A model generated the notes under the pieces. The model made no database searches. It worked only from the letters and a program-made list of their open reading frames with translations, and was not told the origin of the DNA. Shown piece by piece: positions 1-5,406 of a stretch of 5,406 nt of DNA (positions are counted from its first letter, which is position 1; the number at the start of each line of letters is the position of its first letter). Origin of the DNA: Anaerolineales bacterium. Its GTDB lineage: Bacteria > Chloroflexota > Anaerolineae > Anaerolineales > DRMV01. A program made the translations under genes and the position numbers. The DNA lies in assembly GCA_027044735.1 (NCBI GenBank), contig JALUBW010000119.1, forward strand, positions 2,858 through 8,263, in the 5' to 3' direction.

Positions 1-30
1 GTGTGAAAATTTTGTTCCTCACCCCTTGCC
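1..30. other. Short 3' flank of the eRF1-like gene
   Basis: Thirty bases remain after the stop codon of the leftward gene. They include AAAATTTT but no convincing terminator stem; the gene's transcript end is probably outside the window. Confidence 0.4.
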
Positions 31-1140
31 TCAATAGCGCAACAGAGCGCCTACATGGGCAATTTCGTCAAGCGGCCGCGGCACCACTTCCACCTCTCCG
101 CCGTCATCCAAAGTTTTGCGGACAGCGAGTTCCACCGCGTCCGGCACTTCCTCAAACTCACCGCCGCAGAACGGACATTCTTCCAATTTCTGCGTGGTCG
201 GGAAACCGCACCGCTTGCAACGGTAGCCGGGCTCGGCGTATCCTTCTTCCACGACCAAAAGTTGGATGCGCCCCTCATGCGCCGCGCCCAACACCTCATC
301 AAGGCCAGTTACCGCGGGCCCGCCTTTCGCCGCCAAGGTGCGGATGTTTTCAATCAGGCGGGCTTCCTGCTTGCGCTCGGCTTCTTCGCCGACGTCCATC
401 GCCTTGCGCCACACCTCGGCATGGCTGGCGCGCATATCCATTGGGAACGTGCCCACAATCAGGCTTTGCCAGCGCTTGGGCAAAAAGCGGCGGAACGCGG
501 CAACATTTTCCTCACTGCCGCCGATAAGGATGCGCCGCACCTTGTGCTCGGCGAAAAAGCGCATCGCGGCGTTCGCGGCATTGCGGAAATTGCGCTCAAC
601 AATTTCCTCAACGCGGTTGTCAAGGCCGGGGGCGCCCACTTTCATACCGGGCTTTGAGGAACTTTGCCCGGCTTTCAAGTGCCTGATTTTCTCGCCTTTG
701 AAGCCCTCCTGCTCCTCCAAAATACCCAAATGGAACACGAAGAAGCGGGCTTCTTCTTTGTTCACCAAAACCACGCCGTAAAACCCGTAGGCGTCAAAAG
801 CCGAAGTCAAAGGGCGCACGTAAGGTGCTTTGCCTTCCCAAATCTGGTCGCGAATACCAACCTGCATGATGTAAACACGGAAGAAATCGGCTTCCTTAGC
901 CGAAAACACCACCACCGAGCGGCCGCTCCAATCGTGCGATTGCTCAAAATACTGCTGAACGGCCTCAGCATCCTTTTGGAGCGACGTCTTTCTCAAAAGA
1001 GCCTTCAGGCGTGCGCGATGGTCATCGGCATTCCCCAACTCCGGCGAAGTGTTTAGGTAAACCGAAAGCACAGGAGTGCCAGGACGGAAATTGAGAAGTT
1101 CGCGGAGTTCCTGCTCGGTAACTACAGAATCAATTGACAT
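31..1140 (-). CDS. Bacterial eRF1-like protein (baeRF family 10 / Vms1-type putative peptidyl-tRNA hydrolase) with C-terminal zinc ribbon
   Basis: The 369-residue product resembles the bacterial members of the archaeo-eukaryotic release factor (eRF1/Vms1) superfamily, most likely the family-10 group. Members are proposed to hydrolyse peptidyl-tRNA on stalled ribosomes in the cytoplasm, but bacterial function is largely untested. Visible: an N-terminal alpha/beta part with VLSVYLNT (24-31) and VVVFSAKEADFF (76-87); a central eRF1-domain-2/3-like part with GFYGVVLVNKEEARFFVF (119-136); a loop KAGQSSS (156-162) where eRF1 has GGQSA, followed by an amphipathic helix (about 174-196); RRILIGGSEENV (202-213); and a zinc ribbon C308-x2-C311...C322-x2-C325. 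There is no signal peptide. The start at 1140 is chosen because AAGGAGGTG precedes it; an in-frame ATG at 1215 would begin inside a terminator hairpin and has no ribosome site. The gene is last in the leftward cluster, 92 bp after htrA with a terminator between, and I recognise no clear promoter of its own. Superfamily assignment is fairly secure; the family number and activity are less so. Confidence 0.8.
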   Translation of the reverse strand: MSIDSVVTEQELRELLNFRPGTPVLSVYLNTSPELGNADDHRARLKALLRKTSLQKDAEAVQQYFEQSHDWSGRSVVVFSAKEADFFRVYIMQVGIRDQIWEGKAPYVRPLTSAFDAYGFYGVVLVNKEEARFFVFHLGILEEQEGFKGEKIRHLKAGQSSSKPGMKVGAPGLDNRVEEIVERNFRNAANAAMRFFAEHKVRRILIGGSEENVAAFRRFLPKRWQSLIVGTFPMDMRASHAEVWRKAMDVGEEAERKQEARLIENIRTLAAKGGPAVTGLDEVLGAAHEGRIQLLVVEEGYAEPGYRCKRCGFPTTQKLEECPFCGGEFEEVPDAVELAVRKTLDDGGEVEVVPRPLDEIAHVGALLRY

Positions 1141-1144
1141 AGCG

Positions 1145-1153
1145 CACCTCCTT
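1145..1153 (-). promoter_or_regulatory. Shine-Dalgarno site that fixes the eRF1-like gene start
   Basis: AAGGAGGTG on the minus strand, 4 bases before the ATG at 1140, is a near-complete anti-SD match. It favours this start over the in-frame ATG at 1215. Confidence 0.85.
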
Positions 1154-1186
1154 GTTACATGCGGATCGGGCAGGAAGAACGGCGCT

Positions 1187-1221
1187 AAAAACAAGCAGGG
1201 GTGCACAAAATGCACCCCTGC
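1187..1221 (-). terminator. Intrinsic terminator downstream of htrA
   Basis: A perfect 11-bp stem (1195-1205 with 1211-1221, GCAGGGGTGCA/TGCACCCCTGC) with a 5-base loop is followed on the minus strand by TTGTTTTT (1194-1187). It starts 12 bp after the htrA stop codon. On the plus strand no T tract follows, so it works only leftward. It should end or attenuate transcription before the eRF1-like gene. Confidence 0.85.
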
Positions 1222-1232
1222 AGGCTACCGGG

Positions 1233-2471
1233 TTAATGGGGGCGTTTGCCCAGCGTGAGTTTCAAATCCTTTTTCTTGCCATCGCGAATTACCGTTATCG
1301 TCACCGTATCGCCGGGGCCGGTATAGGTAAAGAGGTAGTGAATCAGGTCGTTGAATTCCCGCACCGGATACCCGTCCACGGCAACTATCAAATCTCCGCC
1401 TGCGGGAATTTCGGCCTTTGAATCGTACTCATCATAAGGAATCGCGCCGTGCAAGCCGGCCTTGTCCGCCGGGCTGCCGGGCACTACGGTAACTATGTAA
1501 GCGCCCGTATCCTGAGGCAAGTCCCAGTTCTCAACATCCTCAAGCGTTAGGTCGCCAACGCTCACAATGCCGAGATAAGGATAATCGTAATGCCCCCGCG
1601 AAATCAAAGCAGGCACAACACGCTTGACAATGTTGCTGGGAATGGCAAAGCCAATTCCGCTGTTGGTAGGCTCGCCAAGCGGGTTCACGTTGGTGGTGCG
1701 GATGGCGCGATTCACACCGATTACCTCGCCCTTCAAGTTGAGCAGCGGGCCGCCCGAATTGCCGGGGTTAATCGGGGCATCGGTTTGAATCATGTCGCCC
1801 AAGGTGAAATAGCCGCCGCTTTTAGCATGATGCTCGGAGGGCATCGTGCGCCCTAAAGCCGAAACAATGCCAACGGTCATCGTGCCCTTCAGGCCGAAGG
1901 GGTTGCCCAGGGCAACTGCAATCTGCCCAACCTGAACCTTCTCAGAATCCGCCAGCGGGAGCGGGTGCAACTTGCTTGCGGGCACATCTTCAACTTGAAG
2001 CACTGCAAGGTCGGAATCCAAATCCGTGCCGACCACGCGCGCCCACGCCTTCAACCCCGAGATGAAGTCCACCTCAATTTTAGTGCTCGGGGTAACATCG
2101 GCAACGACATGGTAGTTGGTCACAATGTGGCCTTTCTTGTCAAACACAAACCCCGACCCTTGCACGCCGCCACGCTTGAGGAACACACGAATGGCAACCA
2201 CACCCGGGGAAACTTTGCGGTAAAGGTCAACCAATTCGTTCTGGAAAGTGGCAGGTGAACTGCCAGAAACGACACCCTGCGCGCCAGTGCTTGGCGCTAC
2301 CGTAGGCTGGGGAGGATTATGTTCGGCCGGCGGGACGGTGGGTAAAGCCGAGTGAGATGATTGAACAGCGGGCTTAGCGCCGGTATTGAGCACGTTGCCC
2401 ACGTTGCAAGCAACCAAAACCAGCGCCAGTAAGGCAAAAAAGGCAAGGGTGAAAGTGTAAGTTCGCTTCAT
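1233..2471 (-). CDS. htrA: HtrA/Deg-family serine endoprotease, lipoprotein, trypsin-like domain plus one PDZ domain
   Basis: This ATP-independent protease (S1C family) degrades or refolds misfolded proteins outside the cytoplasm. The 412-residue product starts with a lipoprotein signal: MKR, a hydrophobic run (about 7-20) and lipobox LVAC with Cys22 as the predicted lipidated residue. A low-complexity Pro/Thr/Ser-rich linker (about 30-75) follows, then the trypsin-like domain (about 78-295). The catalytic triad is complete: His121 in VTNYHVVAD, Asp154 in DSDLAVLQV, and Ser239 in NPGNSGGPLL. One PDZ domain spans about 298-408 (YLGIVSV, VVPGSPADKAGL, GGDLIVAVDGYPV). Length and one-PDZ architecture fit DegS/HtrA-type rather than two-PDZ DegP proteins. 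The start has TAGGAGG (2478-2484) upstream. It lies 49 bp downstream of the dnaJ-like gene with no evident promoter between, so co-transcription is likely. It was probably named from the general family; orthology to a specific Deg protein is not shown. Confidence 0.95.
   Translation of the reverse strand: MKRTYTFTLAFFALLALVLVACNVGNVLNTGAKPAVQSSHSALPTVPPAEHNPPQPTVAPSTGAQGVVSGSSPATFQNELVDLYRKVSPGVVAIRVFLKRGGVQGSGFVFDKKGHIVTNYHVVADVTPSTKIEVDFISGLKAWARVVGTDLDSDLAVLQVEDVPASKLHPLPLADSEKVQVGQIAVALGNPFGLKGTMTVGIVSALGRTMPSEHHAKSGGYFTLGDMIQTDAPINPGNSGGPLLNLKGEVIGVNRAIRTTNVNPLGEPTNSGIGFAIPSNIVKRVVPALISRGHYDYPYLGIVSVGDLTLEDVENWDLPQDTGAYIVTVVPGSPADKAGLHGAIPYDEYDSKAEIPAGGDLIVAVDGYPVREFNDLIHYLFTYTGPGDTVTITVIRDGKKKDLKLTLGKRPH
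2406..2417 (-). other. Lipobox (LVAC) of the HtrA lipoprotein
   Basis: Residues 19-22 read Leu-Val-Ala-Cys at the end of the hydrophobic segment, matching the signal peptidase II consensus L-[ASTVI]-[GAS]-C. Cleavage before Cys22 would leave the protease lipid-anchored on the outer face of the membrane. Asn23 is not the Asp that marks inner-membrane retention in enterobacteria, though that rule may not apply in this organism. Confidence 0.85.
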
Positions 2472-2494
2472 TGTAAGCCTCCTACAAAAGGGTT

Positions 2495-2514
2495 AGCGCG
2501 CCTTGCGGCGCGCT
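2495..2514 (-). repeat. Intergenic hairpin with GCAA (GNRA) loop between the dnaJ-like gene and htrA
   Basis: A perfect 8-bp inverted repeat AGCGCGCC/GGCGCGCT closes a 4-base loop that reads GCAA in the minus-strand transcript, a GNRA tetraloop. It begins 6 bp after the dnaJ-like stop codon. The following bases are AACCCTTTTG, not a proper T tract, so it is at best a weak terminator. An attenuator or an mRNA-stabilising 3' end for the upstream cistron is plausible. Confidence 0.65.
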
Positions 2515-2520
2515 GCATTC

Positions 2521-3498
2521 CTACTTTCCCCTGTGCAGACGGGCTAATTCTTCAAAGAGTTCCCGTTCGCGCGGGGTCAGTTTTTTAGGCAAAGCAACTT
2601 TGATGTGCACGTACAAGTCACCGTGTTTATCGGGGTTCTTCAAGTAAGGCATACCTCGCCCGCGCAGCCGATAAATCTGCCCGGGTTGGGTTCCCGGTTT
2701 AACGGTCAGGATCACGTCACCGGCGGGCGTCGGCACTTTCACCTCACCGCCCAAAACAGCGGTGTAAAGGTCAACCGTCACCTCGGTGTGCAGGTCGTGC
2801 CCTTTCACCTCAAAGCGCGGATCGGGCATTACCTCAACCACGAGGTAAAGGTCGGCCTTACTTCCATCGGGCAAAGGCACGGCCTCCGGCAAGCGGATGC
2901 GCGTGCCCGTGCGCGCCCCGGGTGGAATTTTCACTTCAAGGCGGCGGCCGTTTACGGCAATGTGGCGGGTTGAGCCGTGGTAGGCCTCAGCCAGCGAAAT
3001 GGCAATCGGCTGCTCATAGGCAGGTGGGCGGCGGCGCGCGGTGCGCCTTCGCCCCTGCGCCGCGCCTGCTCCACCGGTCGCATAGGCCACATCTCCAAAA
3101 TCAACCCCTCCAACCCCGCCAAAGCCGCCGAACAGATTGCGGAAGAAATCCGAAAAGCCGCCAATTCCGCCGAGCAAATCGTCCAAATCGCGGAATTCCA
3201 CCCGCACGCCCCCGGGGGCGCCTTGAGCCCAGTTTTCCCAATTGAACGGCGCTTGCCCACCGGTGCTCTGCCAGTGGCGGTACGATTCCGAAAAACGGTC
3301 GTATTTGGCACGCTTTTCAGGGTCAGAAAGGACTTGATACGCTTCGTTTATCTCTTTGAACTTCTCTTCGGCTTCTTTATCTCCCGGATTTCGGTCAGGA
3401 TGATATTTCAGCGCCAACTTACGATATGCTTTTTTGATTTCATCGGCGCTGGCGTTTTTAGGCACTCCTAAAATTTTGTAGTAATCCTTGTATTCCAT
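2521..3498 (-). CDS. DnaJ/CbpA-type (class II, no zinc finger) J-domain co-chaperone
   Basis: The 325-residue product is a cytoplasmic Hsp40 that would stimulate DnaK ATPase activity and hand over unfolded substrates. It has an N-terminal J domain (about 5-68) with the essential HPD motif at 33-35 and the helix pattern YYKILGV...[19 protein letters not shown]. Next comes a Gly/Phe-rich region with a Gly/Ala stretch (about 91-148), a short Arg-rich stretch (140-148, with more Arg up to 157), and the two-lobed DnaJ C-terminal substrate-binding region (about 155-300: [47 protein letters not shown]). The CxxCxGxG zinc-finger repeats of canonical DnaJ are absent, so CbpA-like fits better. The length is close to CbpA. 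The frame is open back to 3621, but the start at 3498 is preferred: the J domain begins at once, AGAGGTGG lies just upstream, and the promoter lies at 3586-3615. It is the first gene of the leftward cluster. Confidence 0.92.
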   Translation of the reverse strand: MEYKDYYKILGVPKNASADEIKKAYRKLALKYHPDRNPGDKEAEEKFKEINEAYQVLSDPEKRAKYDRFSESYRHWQSTGGQAPFNWENWAQGAPGGVRVEFRDLDDLLGGIGGFSDFFRNLFGGFGGVGGVDFGDVAYATGGAGAAQGRRRTARRRPPAYEQPIAISLAEAYHGSTRHIAVNGRRLEVKIPPGARTGTRIRLPEAVPLPDGSKADLYLVVEVMPDPRFEVKGHDLHTEVTVDLYTAVLGGEVKVPTPAGDVILTVKPGTQPGQIYRLRGRGMPYLKNPDKHGDLYVHIKVALPKKLTPRERELFEELARLHRGK

Positions 3499-3500
3499 TT

Positions 3501-3508
3501 CCACCTCT
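3501..3508 (-). promoter_or_regulatory. Shine-Dalgarno site that decides the dnaJ-like start
   Basis: AGAGGTGG on the minus strand sits 2 bases before the ATG at 3498 (5 bases if measured from the GAGG core). The competing in-frame ATG at 3513 has no purine-rich site upstream. Confidence 0.65.
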
Positions 3509-3585
3509 TCCATGTATGCTGGGATGTACTTGGCAAGCCAAGCGCCCAAGCGGCGCTTGCTATCAAACAAACCAAGGTCACTTAG

Positions 3586-3615
3586 ATTGTAGAGCATTGA
3601 AAGGGTGGAAGTCAA
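3586..3615 (-). promoter_or_regulatory. Sigma-70-type promoter for the dnaJ-like/htrA unit
   Basis: On the minus strand, -35 TTGACT (3615-3610) and -10 TACAAT (3591-3586) are 18 bp apart, each one base from consensus. Transcription would start near 3579 and give a leader of about 80 bases before the ATG at 3498. No CIRCE element is seen, so this sequence gives no direct evidence of HrcA control. Confidence 0.7.
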
Positions 3616-3629
3616 GCCCAATGCCGTGT

Positions 3630-3646
3630 TCTAACACAACTCTAAC
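3630..3646 (+). repeat. Tandem TCTAAC motif, 11-bp period
   Basis: TCTAAC occurs at 3630-3635 and 3641-3646, one helical turn apart, between the two divergent -35 boxes. This spacing suits a regulator bound on one DNA face. The motif is short and unassigned. Confidence 0.35.
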
Positions 3647-3655
3647 GGAGGTCAC

Positions 3656-3684
3656 TTTACAGCCCCCTAAAAAATCAATATACT
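3656..3684 (+). promoter_or_regulatory. Sigma-70-type promoter for the uspA-like/amrS unit
   Basis: -35 TTTACA (3656-3661) and -10 TATACT (3679-3684) have the ideal 17-bp spacing and one mismatch each. Transcription would start near 3691, giving a leader of about 33 bases with AAGGAGG at 3712-3718. Confidence 0.75.
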
Positions 3685-3723
3685 GAAAAAGGAAAACACA
3701 CCATAGCACACAAGGAGGTTGCG

Positions 3724-4140
3724 ATGTTCAAAAACATCTTGGTAGGGGTAGACGGTTCCGAGCCTTCGCTGAAGGCTGTAGAAAAAGCGGCAGAACTGGC
3801 GCGCACAGTTGGCGCGCATTTGGTCGTCGTTACGGCGTTTGACCCAATACCGCCCTATTTGGGCAGCCCGTATTTTGAGGAAGCAATGGCCCGGCAAACC
3901 GAAAAGGCCGAGGAAATTTTGGAAAAAGCCAAAGAACGCATAGGCGACTTCGCCGACGTGGAAACCGAGGCAATAGAAGGAGCGCCTGCAGAGGTCATAC
4001 TTTCGGCTGCCGACGTGCACAAAGCGGATTTGATTGTGCTCGGCACACGCGGCATAAGCGGCATCGCCGCGCTGCTATTGGGCAGCGAGGCACTCAAAGT
4101 GGCATCGCACGCCAAATGCCCAGTGATGCTGGTGCGTTAG
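3724..4140 (+). CDS. Universal stress protein, UspA family, ATP-binding type
   Basis: The 138-residue single-domain product has the usual length and alpha/beta fold signature of Usp proteins, small cytoplasmic proteins linked to stress survival that usually act as dimers. The N-terminal strand and loop FKNILVGVDGSEPS (2-15) carries the conserved Asp10. The C-terminal segment has the nucleotide-binding pattern G-x2-G-x9-G-S: Gly107, Gly110, Gly120 and Ser121 in ADLIVLGTRG...LLGS, ending in the typical dimer strand CPVMLVR (132-138). This places it with the ATP-binding Usp type rather than the non-binding UspA type. The start has AAGGAGG 5 bases upstream. It heads the rightward unit and its stop codon overlaps the ribosome site of amrS, so the two are very likely co-transcribed. 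Substrate, partner and trigger are unknown. Confidence 0.95.
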   Translation: MFKNILVGVDGSEPSLKAVEKAAELARTVGAHLVVVTAFDPIPPYLGSPYFEEAMARQTEKAEEILEKAKERIGDFADVETEAIEGAPAEVILSAADVHKADLIVLGTRGISGIAALLLGSEALKVASHAKCPVMLVR

Positions 4141-4144
4141 GAGG
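4138..4144 (+). promoter_or_regulatory. Ribosome site of amrS overlapping the uspA-like stop codon
   Basis: TAGGAGG contains the TAG stop of the preceding gene and lies 5 bases before the amrS ATG at 4150. The arrangement suggests translational coupling of the two genes. Confidence 0.8.
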
Positions 4145-4149
4145 CATCC

Positions 4150-5268
4150 ATGACAGTGCAGACGCTCGCGGAGTTGTTAGATTCCCACACCCGCGAGGGC
4201 AAACTTTACGAAAAACTGCCCGATGGCAGCGTGCGATGCCTTGCCTGCGGGCACAGGTGCGTCATCAAGCCCGGCAAGCGCGGCGTATGCCAAGTGCGCT
4301 TCAACCGCGATGGCAAACTGATGGTGCCCTGGGGCTATGTTGCCGGCTTGCAAGCCGACCCAATTGAGAAAAAGCCCTTCTACCACTTTCTGCCCGGCTC
4401 CGACGCACTCACGTTTGGCATGTTGGGCTGTGATATGCACTGCCCCTTTTGTCAAAATTGGCTGACCTCACAGGCGCTGCGCGACCCTGCCGCTGAAATT
4501 GCAGGGCGCTACATCCGCGAAATCACCCCTGAGGAAATGGTGGCCTTGGCGTTGAGAACCGGCTCGCGCACCATCGCCTCTTCTTACAACGAGCCGCTCA
4601 TCACGATTGAATGGGCGGTGGACATTTTCCGCCTCGCCAAACAACACGGGCTGAAAACCGTCTTCGTCTCCAACGGGCATGCAACGCCCGAAGCGCTGGA
4701 GTTTTTGCGCCCACACCTTGACGGCTACAAAATTGACCTGAAAACGATGAACCCGCGCGAATACCACAAACTCGGCGGGAACTTGAACAACGTGCTGGAT
4801 ACAATCAAGCGCGCGCACGACCTCGGTTTGTGGGTAGAGGTGGTAACGCTGGTAATCCCCGGCTACAACGACAGCACCGATGAGTTGATGGAAGCGGCGC
4901 GCTACATCGCATCGGTTTCGCCCGACATTCCGTGGCACGTAACCGCCTTCCATCCCGACTACAAAATGACCGAGCCGCCGCCGACCTCGGTGAAAACGCT
5001 GCTGCGCGCCGCCGAAATCGGGCAAGAAGCCGGTTTGCACTTTGTCTATGCTGGCAATATCCCCGGCCGCGTTGGGCAATACGAGCACACGTTCTGCCCG
5101 AACTGCGGAGCGCCGCTCATCAAGCGCTTCGGCTACATCATTGAGGAATACAACATCACATCCAAGGGCACATGCCCGAAATGCGGTGAGAAAATCCCCG
5201 GCGTGTGGCCTGAAGACCCAAGCACCGTGCGCATCGGCGGCAGCGGGATGCCGCGGCTGGTGTGGTAA
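4150..5268 (+). CDS. amrS: AmmeMemoRadiSam system radical SAM enzyme
   Basis: The 372-residue product matches the radical SAM member of the conserved AMMECR1/Memo/radical SAM trio, whose reaction is still undefined. An N-terminal cysteine cluster C30-x2-C33-x3-C37-x9-C47 lies in the family segment LPDGSVRCLACGHRC...GKRGVC. The PIEKKPFYHFLPGS segment (71-84) follows. The radical SAM motif is C94-x3-C98-x2-C101 (CDMHCPFCQNW), which would bind a [4Fe-4S] cluster that cleaves S-adenosylmethionine. The barrel continues with SYNEPLIT (145-152), VFVSNGHATPEAL (171-183), YKIDLKT (193-199), VVTLVIPGYND (231-241) and WHVTAFHPDYKM (262-273). A C-terminal zinc ribbon has C316-x2-C319 and C342-x2-C345, then PGVW. 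Related enzymes include PflA-type activases. Length and domain order appear complete. It is translated from a site overlapping the uspA-like stop. No amrA (AMMECR1) or amrB (Memo) gene is in the window. Confidence 0.93.
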   Translation: MTVQTLAELLDSHTREGKLYEKLPDGSVRCLACGHRCVIKPGKRGVCQVRFNRDGKLMVPWGYVAGLQADPIEKKPFYHFLPGSDALTFGMLGCDMHCPFCQNWLTSQALRDPAAEIAGRYIREITPEEMVALALRTGSRTIASSYNEPLITIEWAVDIFRLAKQHGLKTVFVSNGHATPEALEFLRPHLDGYKIDLKTMNPREYHKLGGNLNNVLDTIKRAHDLGLWVEVVTLVIPGYNDSTDELMEAARYIASVSPDIPWHVTAFHPDYKMTEPPPTSVKTLLRAAEIGQEAGLHFVYAGNIPGRVGQYEHTFCPNCGAPLIKRFGYIIEEYNITSKGTCPKCGEKIPGVWPEDPSTVRIGGSGMPRLVW

Positions 5269-5324
5269 AACGCGGGGCAAACTGCCGTTCGCAACTACAA
5301 AATCCTTTACCCCAAAACAGGATG

Positions 5325-5356
5325 CGGGGGCGCACGGCATGCGCCCCTGATGCTTT
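5325..5356 (+). terminator. Hairpin terminator after amrS
   Basis: An 8-bp perfect stem GGGGCGCA/TGCGCCCC (5327-5334 with 5340-5347), extendable by a G-T and a C-G pair, closes the loop CGGCA. The tail is GATGCTTT, so the T tract is short and displaced. It lies 56 bp after the amrS stop. Termination is likely but perhaps incomplete. Confidence 0.6.
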
Positions 5357-5377
5357 CCAAAACATGCGGCGGAAATG

Positions 5378-5406
5378 TGTCACTGCGAGGCGGCGCAGCC
5401 GCCGAA
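5378..5406. repeat. Left part of a probable dispersed palindromic repeat, cut by the window edge
   Basis: TGTCACTGCGAGGCGGCGCA followed by GCCGCCGAA contains a perfect GGCGGC/GCCGCC stem (5389-5394, 5398-5403). It resembles intergenic repeats of the form GTCATTGCGAG-hairpin-CGAAGCAATCT that I recall from many bacterial genomes. The right end would lie outside the window, so identity and length cannot be settled. Confidence 0.5.

Larger units (their letters stand above)
3575..3657 (+). repeat. Paired 9-bp direct repeat AGGTCACTT in the divergent promoter region
   Basis: Exact copies of AGGTCACTT lie at 3575-3583 and 3649-3657. The first covers the expected start site of the dnaJ-like transcript; the second overlaps the -35 box of the uspA-like promoter. 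A shared operator is possible, but a 9-mer pair in a region this size can arise by chance. Confidence 0.35.

Noticed and set aside
55..657. 200-codon plus-strand open frame opposite the eRF1-like gene
   Set aside because: It lies entirely antisense to a gene with recognisable domains and a strong ribosome site; its translation shows no family resemblance, so it is a codon-usage shadow.
1154..1194. Promoter for the eRF1-like gene (TGTAAC as -10)
   Set aside because: No acceptable -35 box lies 16-18 bp upstream, and the start site would fall on top of the ribosome site.
1141..1215. 25-residue N-terminal extension of the eRF1-like protein, hydrophobic and superficially like a signal peptide
   Set aside because: It would start within the terminator hairpin, lacks a ribosome site, and bypasses the excellent AAGGAGGTG site before 1140.
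3499..3621. 41-residue N-terminal extension of the dnaJ-like protein
   Set aside because: The extension begins upstream of the predicted promoter -35 box and precedes a J domain that starts directly at the 3498 methionine.
3499..3723. CIRCE (HrcA operator) upstream of the dnaJ-like gene
   Set aside because: No TTAGCACTC/GAGTGCTAA inverted repeat is present.
3797..3818. Direct repeat TGGCGCGCA inside the uspA-like gene
   Set aside because: Short, within coding sequence, and explained by codon choice for a normal family sequence.
4468..5340. 290-codon minus-strand open frame opposite amrS
   Set aside because: It mirrors the radical SAM gene, which has a complete set of motifs; the antisense translation is not recognisable.

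Overview
The window looks like a chromosomal segment from a bacterium of moderately high GC content. I lean towards Chloroflexota (Anaerolineae-like), from the combination of a lipoprotein-anchored HtrA protease, a family-10-type bacterial eRF1-like protein with a zinc ribbon, and an AmmeMemoRadiSam radical SAM enzyme. This placement comes from family recognition only and is not proven by the window. All five genes are intact, have clear Shine-Dalgarno sites and leave little unexplained space. I see no mobile element, tRNA, rRNA or CRISPR array.

Layout: two transcription units diverge from an intergenic region around 3499-3723. Leftward (minus strand) run a zinc-finger-less DnaJ/CbpA-type co-chaperone (2521-3498), an HtrA/Deg serine protease lipoprotein with one PDZ domain (1233-2471), and an eRF1-like putative peptidyl-tRNA hydrolase/ribosome-rescue protein with a C-terminal zinc ribbon (31-1140). 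Rightward run a universal stress protein (3724-4140) and, 9 bp downstream, the AmmeMemoRadiSam radical SAM enzyme AmrS (4150-5268). A hairpin terminator follows amrS, and the window ends inside what looks like a dispersed palindromic repeat.

Regulation: the divergent region holds two good sigma-70-type promoters, TTGACT-18-TACAAT for the dnaJ-like gene and TTTACA-17-TATACT for the uspA-like gene. The first also settles the dnaJ-like start, because the longest possible reading frame would begin upstream of the promoter. A strong intrinsic terminator (11-bp stem plus T-rich tract) sits between htrA and the eRF1-like gene, and a GNRA-capped hairpin lies between the dnaJ-like gene and htrA. The leftward cluster may therefore be expressed in graded steps rather than as one simple operon.

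Theme: the leftward genes cover protein quality control at three points: folding (J-protein), envelope proteolysis (HtrA) and possibly clearance of stalled nascent chains (eRF1-like). The neighbouring rightward unit begins with a stress protein. The points most worth following up are the AGQ variant in the catalytic-loop position of the eRF1-like protein, its link to chaperone and protease genes, amrS paired with uspA and lacking its usual partners here, and the shared stem sequence of two terminators.
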